Below are positions 1 through 11,170 of a DNA stretch of 64,000 nt, in pieces. Where the stretch lies: positions 310,001 through 374,000 of the forward strand of contig JBLDXI010000043.1 in NCBI GenBank assembly GCA_047495785.1. Reading direction: 5' to 3'. The position numbers and the translations under genes are program-made. This DNA comes from Lepidodermella squamata (lineage: Eukaryota > Gastrotricha). The notes under the pieces are model-generated. The model was not told where the DNA came from. It worked only from the letters and a program-made list of their open reading frames with translations, and made no database searches. The stretch's first letter is position 1, and each line of letters starts with the position of its first letter.

Positions 1-3000
1 GTGACGCTGGACCCCCGGGCCCAGGCATTAGGGGTGAAAAGGGTTCTCGTGGGCCTCGTGGGACGAAGGCTTGCTGTACTAAACCACCTGTTGAGCGATC
101 CTACGGCCGAACGCCCAGCCTATACGTTGTGCACACGCAGTCGACAAGTGACGTAAGTCCTAATTCATCGACCTAATTTCGGACATCTCTATTTTGATCA
201 TTTGAATTTAATTTAGGAAGCTACGTGTCTGGACGAAAATGCTGAGCTGTTGTGGACCGGCTATTCTTTCTTGTATGGGGATATCAATCGAGTTGCCACT
301 GGCCAGGATTTAGGTACGATTTTTCGCTCATAGTAGTATTGATCGTCCTTTGCCCTATTCGTTTTAGGCCCGATTTAGGCGTAATTTAAATTTCTTTTCA
401 AATTCTGATTATTTGTTTATAAATCGTACATTTTCCATATTTTTTATACTATTCGAAGAAATATCGAGTAAATGTTTGAAATTGAAAACAATGGACGCAA
501 CTTTTTTCCGCAGCAAATAACTTTTTCTCGCAGTATAATTTTAAATAGCGCAAATTGCCTTGCAAATTTTACCAAACGATTTCTAGTTCAAAACTGAGAA
601 GGAAAATATATCGCTTTTAGTCAAGGGTCAAATGTCACAATTTTTTGATCGAATTATTCGAATAAGAGCTAATTTATGTCCTATTCTACAACAAGTTGAA
701 AGGATGTTTGGGCAGTGGTCATTGTTGTATTCAATGATTTTCTATTTCTGTCCAAGACCCCTGAAACGGTTGTCTAGAATCGCTCACTCAAAACGCCATC
801 GACTAATAAGCCAGGAAAGTCCTTTGACACTATAGCTCTTCCCAGGAACGTTCGCTTGGATACCTTGGATAACTTGAACGTTGAAAGTATTGCATACTTC
901 TCTCCTCCCGGGAGCCGGCAAAAAACTCGGGCTGCTCACCAATCTTATGTAGACCAACAAAAGTTTTCCATCGGAAGTTCAGTTCAGTTCCGTTGAAAGC
1001 GTTAAGATGTAATAAGTAGTTAATAAAAGTAAAGAATAATGACTGGTAAAACCAAATAACCAGCGACAAGGGAGCCCGTGTCACAGGCCGCGTGCGAGAA
1101 CAAAGAAAACGCTGTAATCCTGTGGGAAGTGGGAAGAGTGGGAATGACACATTTTCTGCTTCAATTTTGAGAAAGGAATCGTTTAGAGAAATTTGCAACA
1201 AAATTTGCGCTAATTTAGGTTATACTGCGAGAAAAAGTCGATTTGCTGTGGAGAAAAGTCCTTACTGCGCGAAAAAGTGTGTTACTGCGAAAAAAAGATA
1301 TTTACTGCGGGATAAAGTATTTTTCAAAACAATTTTCGAGGGAAATTCGAAATTTAAATTCCGAAATTTCGAAATTTCAAAAATAGGAATTCCTTTATTT
1401 TTGACCCATTTTGGCGCAATTTCGAAAAATCCTAATTTGAAAATTAGATTTTCATTGAAATTGTTATTATTTCTGACTCATGATTTTTTCGAAATCCAGG
1501 TCCATAATTTTCAGTGATTGACCTTATTCTTTCAATGCAAATTGTTTAGGTCGACCTGGGTCATGCATTCCGCGCCTTGACCCGATTCCGTACACCGACT
1601 GCTCGCCTGGCATGCCATGCGTGACGAACCAGCGATCCATGCAAGCCATTTGGCTGCTCGCCCAGCAAAACGTCAGCGCCATCAGCCAGATCCCGTTCTC
1701 AAACCTGTCCAGCTACGTGTCGCGATGTGCGGTTTGCATAGCGAAATCGCCCGTGATCACGCTGCACCGAGCGACGAAATGCCCGGCGGATACGCGCAAG
1801 CTGTGGAGCGGCTACAGCTTGGCCATGTTCACGAGCTCGATGCTGTCCGTCTCGGCTGATTTGTCGCATTCTGGGTCGTGTTTGCAGAAGTTTCAAACGG
1901 GCCTCGCTATCGAGTGCGACACGTCGCAGAATTGCCGGCGCTACAACGATTTCCGCAGGTGGGCATTTTTCATTTTTCTACCTAAAATTAGGAAAAAACA
2001 CTAACTTTTCCCGAAAACATGATAATGCATATTAGACAAAATTATTCGGAAATTTTGAATTTTTTTTGAAATTTCAAGACAAATTCCCATTCACTCGAAT
2101 GATTATGAAATTTTCGCAAATTCAGGTCGAATCCCGCAATGTCCCGCCTTGTTGAGGTTTATATTTGATGGCTATTAAGGATGATAAAATTCAGTACTGT
2201 CGCGATACGATTTCTCGATCGAAAACCAAATTCTGTGAAATAATCTGATTGTAATTTTCAATATTGAATGGGCTGTCACTTGGCCGAAATTTCGGGTTCC
2301 AGCGCTAAATTTGAGTATTTTCCTTGAATGCTCTCGTATTTTTCCGGGATTTCTAGAATTTCAACCTCGAAACTTCGAACAATTCTAAAATTGGTTAATC
2401 ATTCATTGTTGACGTTTTCGAACAGACTTGACCCCTCGGCTACTATTATAGGGATTGGCTATTATTAGCGATTGGGCCACTTTCCTCGTTCCTCGTCTTT
2501 CTTAGAACCTCATTTTTCATCATCAATTCAGCTTAATCATCAATTCTCGGTTGCTCATTATTCCCTCGGTTATCTTTAAATTTTAAAATTTTAATTTTTT
2601 TCAATTTTCAAAAATCGCGCAACCATTCGTGATTTTTTTGCCGATTTGATGCATTTGTCTGATTAGAGTCGATATGGTGTTGCAATGGATTTCACGGTGC
2701 TATCAAAATATTAGAAATATCTCAGAAATAGGAATTGCATTGGTTTTCAACCAACTAATCAAGTCCCGAACCCTGGGATTTTTTTCATTTTTCTTCATCG
2801 ATTAGAATCAGGTTATTTTTCCTGTGAAATTTTCTTTGAAATCACGCTCTCAGTGTAGTCAAAGTTTAGCGGAATCAGCAAAGCCAAATTGGAACATTTT
2901 TTCATATTGGAATAGCTCGGAAATTTAAATCAGGACATCAGGAATCAGAAAATGCAGTTAATTATGACGAAATTCAGCGTACATTTTTCTGGATATTTTT

Positions 3001-5221
3001 ACTTGCTGTCTTTATTTTTTGAGAAATTTATTTTGACAATTTAACAATCTTGTGGCTTCGATTTTCACGAGAACATCACTTGATTTAGATCGCGATCATT
3101 TTTCTTAGATTCAAACCCCGACAAATCGCTTTGGATATTGACTATTGTCATAATCTGTTGTCTAATTTTACGATTTATTTCCCCTAAAACAGCCATTGGT
3201 TGCACGGCCTGAACGATCGAACGCCAGGCGAGGCTGAGAACTGCGTAGTCTGCGTCGACGAGCGAACAAACGACTTCGACCGCGACCTGCCGCGGCCGCG
3301 CATCTACGCCGAACACTACCAATCACCCGCCGCACCCATCAACCCATGCTCATCCGCCCCGGGCACGTTTCCAATCATGACAGCCGGCTATTCGTTACTG
3401 CACCTCGAAGACACGCGAGCCGTAGTCCAAGACCTAGGCTCAGCCGGGTCTTGCCTACCCCGCTTCTCACCTGTCCCATTCTTAACCTGCCCGACTTTCG
3501 GATCCTGCTACGCCAAGGAGCGCCAGACCAAGGCGGCGTGGCTGAGCGGGCTATGGGCGCCTCCGATGGGTGCTTCGAAGAGTTCGATGAACCTAGCGAC
3601 AAGTCCGAGTGTCCTATCTCGATGCAGTATCTGTATATCGGACGCGCCTGTTGTGACGATTCACAGCCATACTACGCTGGTTCCGACGTGCCCGGCTAAG
3701 GCGGGCAAATGGGTGGCGCTGTGGAGTGGTTACAGCTATTTGGGCCATTTCACGAATGCGGCCGGTGGGCAGCAGCCGTTGGATAGTCCTGGGTCGTGCC
3801 TTCGCGAGTTCATGACTCCGGTTTACTTTGAGTGTGCTGGCGCGACGGGCGAGTGCCGATTCCAGGCTGATCAACACGAGTAAGTTGATAGACTGATTAA
3901 ACTAGATCGCTGTGAAAGCAAACACAGGGTGGATTAAGACTAGGGGAATAAATATAGGAAGGGAGGGAACGAACAAGGGGTAATTGAAAGGATAGGAAGG
4001 GAAAGGAAGAACAGGGTCCTCTGGAAAAAGAAGGTTAATACTGTTGGGCGATGTAGAGAATAATAGAATGTAATTTGCAATATGAGCAATGAAGACAAGG
4101 TGAAAGATGGAGAGTCATGAAGAGGATGGATAGGTTTTAATGGTGAGATATGAGGAGAGAGAACGCATGCCTGAGCCCTGAGCTTCATGAGAAATCCGGA
4201 ATATGAAGTTTTGACGGAATAGGGAGAGGGAATTGTTTAAAAAAAGAAGTAATGCGAAATGGAAAAGGAAAGGGAGGGGAATAGGGTAATGGAAAAGGAA
4301 AGTAAGGATAAAATAGATACGAAAAGAAGGGAAGGGGAGGGAAGGCAAACGAAAGAAAAGGGAAGGAAGGGGAAAGGGAAAGAAACGAGAAGAGAATGCC
4401 CCTTGAAGAAACGAAAAAAGCGGAAGGTGTTGAACGCGCGTAAGAGGAAGAATTGAGAAGACAGGTTTATTACAAAAAGTAAAGGACAAGAATAAATGTT
4501 TTTTACTTGGCTACTCGTCACCTTGAAACTGGCGTAAACAAACCGAGCTATTCAATGGCGCAAACGGATAGTAATGTACAGAGAGCTATATGAAGTTTTT
4601 GTAGCCGGAGTAATCTGAGAATCATAGAGAAAAAAATGACCAGAGTAAGCACTCAAGCTAAAATTGCAGAATCTTAATTTTTATTAAAAGTTGAATTCTG
4701 TTGTTCACCAAATTTTGCATGCATATAGAACGCGAGCTGCTCTTTCACGCGGTTTAAGATTTGAGGTGGGCAACCCGTCTGTTGTTACGATACCAAAACC
4801 TCGTTTTCACTATGGTTTCATTTGATTTTGATGAGATCAAGACTGAGCAGCAATTGCCCACCTCAAAACCTATCCTATGTGAAAGAGCAGCTCGCGTTCT
4901 ATATGCATGCAAAATTTGGTGAAAAACGGAGATAAGTTAACTTTGAAACAAAAATGAAGATTCTGAAATTTTAACCTTGAGTGCTCACTCTAGTCATTTT
5001 TTTCTCTATGCTCAGAATGGAGGTCCCAAGCGAACCTTATGAGAAAACTTTGATTAACAATAACTTTGCTTTCTGTTAGTTTCTGGCTTGCCGCATCGAA
5101 CAGTGCTGAAGCGCCGGGTTTGCAGCGCAAAATGCGTCAAACTTTGACGATGGATCGAGGCTCGCAAACTGCCGGTCAAATCAGCCGCTGTGTTGTCTGT
5201 AAAATGGTCATCAACAACTAA
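1..5221 (+). CDS. Collagen alpha(IV) chain, C-terminal end with tandem NC1 domains (5' partial)
   Basis: Basement-membrane collagen IV, entering the window inside its triple helix. Exons read as <1-152, 217-313, 1550-1958, 3193-3879 and 5080-5221; all junctions are GT-AG and the frame holds across them. Exon 1 ends a Gly-X-Y helix (about positions 3-62) and starts the non-collagenous domain (SLYVVHTQS). Then come LLWTGYSFLY, GQDLG, PGSC, SRCAVC and a second C4 unit (LWSGYS, GSCLQKF, ENCVVC), which would complete a normal NC1. Instead of stopping, exon 4 adds another pair: MTAGYSLLHLE, QDLGSAGSC, SRCSIC, then LWSGYSYLGHF and PGSCLREF. The last exon supplies the required end (FWLA, SRCVVC). Known: a collagen IV NC1 normally has two C4 units, about 230 residues; here there are four, about 470. 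NC1 drives trimer and hexamer assembly. TAA ends at 5221; AATAAA lies at 5384. Confidence 0.92.
493..1261. repeat. Foldback element in collagen IV intron 2
   Basis: Arms of roughly 105 bases (493-600 and 1158-1261) are imperfect inverted copies sharing the core CTTTTTCTCGCAGTATAA and the word GCGCAAATT. The right arm continues into short direct repeats of TTACTGCG-GAAAAA (to about 1330). The roughly 560-base centre contains no convincing coding sequence. It looks like a non-autonomous foldback or MITE-type insertion; no target-site duplication was resolved. Confidence 0.6.
3940..4450. repeat. Polypurine (GA-rich) tract in collagen IV intron 4
   Basis: About 500 bases in which the + strand is strongly A/G biased, built from imperfect GGAA, GGGAAAG and AGAAG words without a clean repeat unit. 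The pyrimidine complement produces long artificial Phe/Ser/Leu/Pro open frames on the minus strand that should not be taken as genes. It sits wholly within intron 4 (3880-5079). Confidence 0.7.
4499..4572. repeat. Half copy of a dispersed palindromic repeat
   Basis: The stretch with CTTGAAACTGGCGTAAACAA matches the right arm of the complete element at 35292-35485 (CTTGAAACTGACGTAAACAA). Other relatives lie near 55824 and 62383. Only one arm is recognisable here. Confidence 0.5.
4614..5016. repeat. Foldback element with ~160-base arms in collagen IV intron 4
   Basis: Left arm begins TCTGAGAATCATAGAG and right arm ends CTCTATGCTCAGA. The inverted match continues through GAGCAGCTCGCGTTCTATAT type sequence to about 4775 and from about 4845, leaving an unpaired centre of only about 70 bases. 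It ends about 60 bases before the last collagen exon. Non-autonomous, with no open frame inside. Confidence 0.75.
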
Positions 5222-5383
5222 CCATTCGCAAGTAAAAACCCATGGATTAATGGCCAACTTCTTATAACCGCGATGAGTTAACTGAATCTCTTATCTCTGT
5301 ATACTACTGATTGACGAATTGTTACCGATTGTCTAATTGTTGCACCCTTGTAAAATGAACATTTTCTTGGCCGTTATGAAAAA

Positions 5384-5402
5384 AATAAAACTGAACTTTA
5401 TT
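5384..5402. terminator. Back-to-back poly(A) signals of convergent genes
   Basis: AATAAA on the + strand (5384-5389) serves the collagen gene, and AATAAA on the minus strand (plus-strand TTTATT, 5397-5402) serves the CCP gene that ends at 5473. The two 3' ends converge with almost no spacer. Confidence 0.6.
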
Positions 5403-5472
5403 TCAACGCATTTAAGGGAAAAATGAAATCGCTTCACTCTCATAATGAAAGCGAGAACAAATTATATCTGTT

Positions 5473-6218
5473 CTAAACTCTTATTGGTACTGATCGTCTT
5501 GGGTTGCAGTCTCCTGCTGATGACCAAGTAGCATTTGAGAGGCAATTGATTTCGGCACTTCCGACCAGCTGAAAATTGTCGTTGCACGTGACCTTTCCGG
5601 AAGATCCGACGGAAGTCCCGTCTACAGACACTACACCATTCAAAACAAGCGGCGGCTGACCACAGTGGCGTCGATCTTTAAAATAATACGATGCGATGCA
5701 GAAACCAGGCTCGGTCCATTTACCATCCGGCTTGCACATAACTTGAACCCGGCCTAGTATCCGATACCCAGGGTGGCAATGCAGGACCCAAACATCGGGA
5801 AAAGCCCTCATCAAACTGCCTGCACTTCTCAGCTTCCCATTATTGATTTGCGGCAATGCTCCACAGCCTGAAACAGAAGATGGGAAAAGATTAAATTGAG
5901 CAAATGTTGGACCAGCCGATATTTACTTATCGGGACGCAGCGACTGTTGACAGATGGTTCTAATGGTGGCATGCAAGTCGAAACTGTTGAAGCGGACGTG
6001 TTATTGTAGCCTTCATCGCAGGTAATTTTCACGACTTTCCCACTTTCTATCGAGTCGCCAGGTTCTAGAAATTTACCAACATCCGCCGATGTCTTCGGGT
6101 CAAGCTCCGTGAGATAGCCATTGATAATCGAGGGGACAGCGCAATAATGTTCATAAGCTCGAACGGTAAACAAGCTTGGTATTAGGATTAAAATGACTTC
6201 AGAAAAGGGGAGCTTCAT
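5473..6218 (-). CDS. Secreted three-module sushi (CCP) protein
   Basis: Two exons, 6218-5927 and 5867-5473, give 228 residues in one frame. The start chosen (MKLPFSEVILILIP) opens a signal peptide; a longer upstream frame has no support. The mature part has three CCP modules with paired cysteines, Gly-Tyr and terminal Trp-x-x-Gly-x-Cys patterns (CDEGY; CHPGY, KWTEPGFC; CGQPP, TWSSAGDC). Known: CCP modules bind proteins or glycans in complement-like and adhesion proteins. The modules align one for one, including the intron between modules 1 and 2 after CVPI, with the CCP section of the two protease-homologue genes at 18314 and 21501. This is therefore a paralogue without the protease and ankyrin parts. 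The ligand is unknown. Confidence 0.85.
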
Positions 6219-6508
6219 TTTACTACAGAAATAAAAAACGCTTTTAAGCTCATGTTTATTTTTGTAAAACATGTCAAAAGTTGTTACACGAGTAAGAAAA
6301 AGCGTGTGCGCCCGTAAATTGAACTCTAAAGCATGATTAGTTAGGGAGTTGTTCAACAAATGACCGCTAACAAGTGAAAAGTGGGGATTGGCAGAACTTC
6401 TGACCTCGTGATGCCGATTTCAAGGTCAATAAACGAGGAATTGAACGATATCAAAGTTATCAGGGCCGCTTTAAGGTTTTCACGTGCAAAATACAAATAT
6501 CTAAATTC

Positions 6509-7111
6509 TATACAATATCTGGGAGCTTTGTAGCGGATAGCGGAAAATATTCGCCTGAAGGCCAGCTATGGAGACCTGAGGCGCAGCCGAAGGTCGGAAT
6601 AGCGGCCTGAATAGTACGCAAGAAGAATTCCCAGTCAACCAGCCAGTCACCCAGCGATGAAACGGTGTCGGCTGGCGACTTGTTTGCTCTAACATCCTCT
6701 CTTGGCGCCACACTGATTCTCGAGTTGATCTGAGCCCGCCCCAGAGCAAGATCGAGCGCAAGTTGCGATCGACGATGATTCTCGGCTCCGTTGGATTTTC
6801 TGCTGAATCGAACCTGACCCAGGCGAATCATCGGCCCACTTGTTCCCGTGTCTTTGCTGCATATTCTTTAACCTTGTTAATTTTCTCGCAATTACGGAAT
6901 AATAAAATTTAGGGGGTCGCGGGGGTTTCGGCGCCTCAGTATTTTGTGAGTTTTGTTTCCGTGCTCAAATAAATCGAAAATTGGGGTGAATGCTGCCAAA
7001 ATTTCAAGCCATGACTTGAGGATAGCATGATATCCTGGTTCAAACAGCCCGGGATAGCAGAAAATATTCCGGGCTGTTTTACGGCGTATTTTCCACTATG
7101 ATCCGGATAAC
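6509..7111 (-). mobile_element. Degenerate DNA-transposon-like element, copy 1
   Basis: Shares long, highly similar stretches with 12168-13165, from the left edge (TATACAATATCTGGGAGC) to the right edge (ATGATCCGGATAAC), after which the two sequences diverge. Relative to copy 2 it lacks roughly 350 internal bases after the left arm. The minus strand holds broken coding fragments shared with copy 2 (LALDLALGRAQI, SPADTVSS). The shared sharp edges indicate a mobile repeat; the family is not identified. Confidence 0.6.
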
Positions 7112-7466
7112 TAAAGATATTGAGTTTTTGCATCAATTACATCATCACCTACATCATATATTGCATAATAATCCCATAATTCATAATTGCATCATAATTG
7201 CATAATAACAGTTCGAATAAATTCACCATAGGAAGATCGCTTGTTTCCTATCCGTTACAGTCTTGTCTATGATATAGAAAAGACAACCAAATGGTCTAAT
7301 ATCAAACATGAGGGCATTGAACAAAGGAATTTAATGCATATAGGAGTAAAATAAGGAAAAATCACTTGATCAGAAACTGATTTTATTGCTGGGATAATTG
7401 ATGGCTTGGTCATGAAATCACGCCAGTTAATAGACTGCGCACATTTTTCGACACAATTTCCCATGA

Positions 7467-9492
7467 TCAATTAGCAGGAACTACCGAACAAACGCGGTTA
7501 ACGTAGTTGAAACCACTGCAACCGTTGATGTCTGTCGTAGTCGACGAGGTTTTTCGGTTGTTCACAACATTGAACTTCCAGTCGTAAGTTGGCGCTATGC
7601 CGGCATTGTCCCAACTGCAGTAGTTGCCGCACTCCGCGCCGTTGTACATCTTCATGGCTACAGCATGCTCGATTGTACGCGAAGTGCCATCTCGGAACAA
7701 ACAGTTCGCCTCGCGTCTATCAGGGACTGGTTTACCATTGGCCTGCTGCCGCTGTCTTCGCATCCAATCAACAGCCTCGGCCTGCTTAGATAGCAAAACT
7801 TGAACGCCGTGTCTCGTATTCGCCTGCCAACTCCAAACATCCTCACATGTAACATCTGGATTGATTTTACCCTTGGTAAGTTGGAAAACCCCGTAACCGT
7901 CGTCGTACGATCTAAGTGGGTATCCAGATTGTTCGAATTGCTTCGCACCAGTTTCGTGAATCCCAATGTACTCGGCGTACCACAGTTTTGTCAACGATCT
8001 TACGTAGATGATAAAGTCACTGCGAATTGGCTGGGAGCCGAGAATTTTAAAGCTCAAGCTGCCTGAAACAGCGCCACTCCACGTTAGAACAGCATCGCCT
8101 CCCTGAATGTTGGAACCACCGAATTCGGAGGCTATGTTCCAAGCCGTCCCAGTGTAGCTCACAGTTCGCTTCATGCAAACACCGTCCTGTTTGGTAGGAC
8201 TCAACGTGAACTGCCACTTCAGCGCTGTTGTTTCGTCGCAGAGTTGCGCTTTCAAACTCGGAAATTTCGCTTCCTTTGTTATGTAAATCGTATCGCCATT
8301 TCTGACATCTCGACCCTGGCTGATGACTTTGACGGTTGGACTTGCGGCATTCGATGAGCTCTCGCATGGAGACGGGCACTGCAGGCGGAAATCCCACGCC
8401 GTGCCAGTTGTGCCCTCGCAGTTTGGTTCGACGTTGATTCTCAGTTCGGAGGATGCACTCGTATCTACTTTTGTTTTCTTCCAGTCGCCAGTACCTGTGA
8501 TTTTGAAATACCATAATCAGTTTGGATTGAGAAAACTTTCAATTCGACCTTCAAGAGCGAACTTTAGTGATCTCTCGAATTTCGCCTAGTTTTCGGCGAT
8601 TTGAATTCATATTATTCAAAAAAGGTAAATTGATGATAAAAAGCAGCCCACCTACGCATCCACTGTCGAAAACTAGCTGGTCATCAGAGAAAGCCGTGAC
8701 TCGATCTTTCACGCTGTAAGTCTGATAATTCAACTCGAGCTTGCCGCCACCATTTTGGCCAAGGTAGTACCGCCTCGTCACCGGCGTATCAGCGCCCGAC
8801 ACTTGGCTGTCATCGCAATCAGCACAGCTGACGGAACACGGCGAATTCGGGTCTGCCTCGCATTGCGAACCACAGGCTATCGGCATGTCAATCGGGGTCG
8901 CCCCAGCTGAGCCTTCCTTACCGTCCTTTGATATGTAATAAGGCCGCCAAGATGTAGCTTGACACGACGACTGGTCATCGACGCACATCGACACAGGGAT
9001 CCCGACATCGACCTTGTAAATCACGCTTCGGTCGCTCAACTTTGATACAATCATCAATCCCGAGTTGAATTTACCAGCCAGTGACAATGGAATGGCGTTG
9101 ATTGTTTTCGAATCTCCGAATCTGATGCCGATAGCAGGGTCGCTATCGGGCGATCTTTTCAATCGCTGCATTGTAGGCCCCGGTAGCCAAACGTACATGA
9201 AACTGAGCCGGCCAGCCTCGGCAACTTGAGATGAATAATCGATGCGAACGCCCACTCCCGCTAGTGATTCGCGACTGCTATCCAGAGGGGCCAATTCCGG
9301 CGGTCCTTGTTTCAGGCTTTCAGCGGAGACCGCAAAGCTGCCGTTGGGAAATTCCGCGCTCTCGGTGAGGAAATCTTCAATGTTTTGTTTCTTTTCGCTG
9401 CTTTGCGTTAGAATAACAGCTAAGGCTACAATACCAGCAGCTAGAACAATCGCAACGATGACGCTTGTCACTATAATGCAGGCTTTTCCCAT
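7467..9492 (-). CDS. Type II membrane protein with lytic transglycosylase/lysozyme-like domain
   Basis: Exons 9492-8652 and 8494-7467 encode 622 residues. The start at MGKACIIV places a 24-residue membrane segment at the N-terminus with no cleavage site, so the bulk should be extracellular or lumenal. Residues about 30-440 are an unrecognised region with CxxC-rich patches (ACGSQC, CSVSCADC). Residues about 440-610 resemble the SLT/goose-lysozyme fold: GIHETGAKQF (candidate catalytic Glu about 461), YDDGYGVFQLT, DVWSWQANTRHG, MKMYNGA and a C-terminal YVNRVC. Known: these enzymes cleave peptidoglycan glycan strands, so a bacteria-directed digestive or defence role is possible. The domain pattern feels bacterial or fungal, making acquisition by transfer a possibility, but the spliced structure shows it is resident. 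Activity is inferred only. Confidence 0.75.
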
Positions 9493-11170
9493 TTTAAAAT
9501 ATAAAACCTTGTGAATTGAAATGTTTGGTTCAAGGTCGAATATCCGATGAAATAGATGATAGAAAATACTGGGCAAAAATATTGAGGACTGAATTGCGGA
9601 AAATCAACAACACCGATTGTTATAGGAATGTAGGTGGTGTTTTGCATAGTGAACTCAATGATGAATCGGCTATTTTTTGCTGATTAATTTGATTAATTTG
9701 ACGGAGATCAATGAAAAATATGTGCAAAAACTACTACCACAACAAAATTCACCACCATATTATCATCGACGCAGTAAATAAAAATGGACTTCGACTCTCA
9801 AATCCGGCCTACAATGAAGATCGACCTTTCCTTAGAGGGAGTGACTTCCTAGCCTAGGAGAATTTTTGGTTTCGAATTTATGGGATCGGATTCTTGAGTT
9901 TAATTTCCCGAGACCTTTCGGGCTGATGTGTGGGTGCCCCTTTAGCCCGTAACTTTGCACACTGGCTGGCTTTTTGGCTATGATATTAAGAAGTTTTATT
10001 GCCCTGTGAAATTATCATAATACTCGCTCTTATCTGAGCTTTTTAAATTTTTCCTTGGAGAAACTTTAAAGCAGCTGGTTACGCCCAAATGCCGCTCGCT
10101 TTTATCGGGACAATTTTGGTATTCCATGGAAAAATCAGCGGCTATCTATATTATCTATAGTGTGAAAACAATAGTTAGACGTTCAAACCACGAAGGTAGC
10201 TTCAGGTCATGCTAACAACGACACTTCAAAACGCCCGGGTATCAAATGTTGTAATGCTTAAAGAATTATACAATTTAATCACAGCTAATGTTGAAGATGC
10301 TAGATGTTCGTCAATTCTAGGACAATCTTAGTTTTGCCAGGCCAAAGTTGAAACAGTTGAAGGGTGACTGAGAGACGGTTTCATACTGAAATGAAAAAAA
10401 AACAAATTATCCATGAAATTAATCGAAGAACGTTTCAATTGCCATCGGAACTACGGCAACTTCAATTTGCGTGAATAAATATTGCCGCAACTTCAAAACT
10501 TCAAAAAAGCTTAGGAGGGCTTAACTTTCTAGTAAAAACAACAACTTGCTATAATTAGCTATTCAAAAGAAATAAGATGGCAGCCGAACTTTCATTTGTT
10601 GAGATTGCAAATCAATGAATCAGCATGGGGACTCTTTAATGCCAACGAGGGTATCGAACTTTCAAGCTAACGATGCCCTCGCAGCTCACAGTATTGGTTT
10701 CCTGTACGCCGGCATGTGGGCCTTGCGACGGAACTACTGCAGACTGTAGACCTTCAGAAGAGACATCATTTTCCAATGCACCATTTTCCTGGCAAAAATA
10801 ATGCAGTCGCACCTGGTTGAAAAATGAATTGACCGATAATATTGAAATGTTTCGAATCCCACATTAGATAACTTATTATTCTTCGAATTATTGTAAATTC
10901 TCTACATCAAGATGGATTTCGTCCACCGTTTTGTCATCTGTAGCTTTGCTTTGCCAATCAGCAATCAGGAAACATCAGAAACTGTAACGTCAACCGAAAC
11001 GAGATACCGCATGGGTCTTACAAACTAATCTTTCCTGCTTTCCTGCTCGCAGTATCACACCCAAGTGCTCAACAAGATAAAAGACAATAAAATGGAGATA
11101 TGACCTCTGCCTGCCAATGCAGTTTGTATTCTTCCTGCTCTTAGAGGCTGACATTTTTTGCTTGAGGACA
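9493..11170. other. Intergenic stretch without a convincing gene
   Basis: AT-rich sequence between two divergent genes, so it should contain both promoters. The only coding-like piece is a minus-strand open stretch of about 50 codons (10640-10795) containing SSEGLQSAVVPSQG, with no clear splice partner. I did not call it. Confidence 0.5.

Noticed and set aside
632-1517. Open frames in collagen intron 2
   Set aside because: They lie inside the intron and foldback element, with no family resemblance and no continuity with collagen exons.
3346-3877. Overlapping frames on both strands in collagen exon 4
   Set aside because: Shadows of the GC-rich NC1 coding exon.
4115-4521. Long minus-strand open frames rich in Phe, Ser, Leu and Pro
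   Set aside because: They are the complement of the GA-rich intron tract and have no domain, start context or splice support.
8323-9514. Plus-strand frames across the transglycosylase-like gene
   Set aside because: Antisense shadows; the minus-strand frame has domain and splice support.
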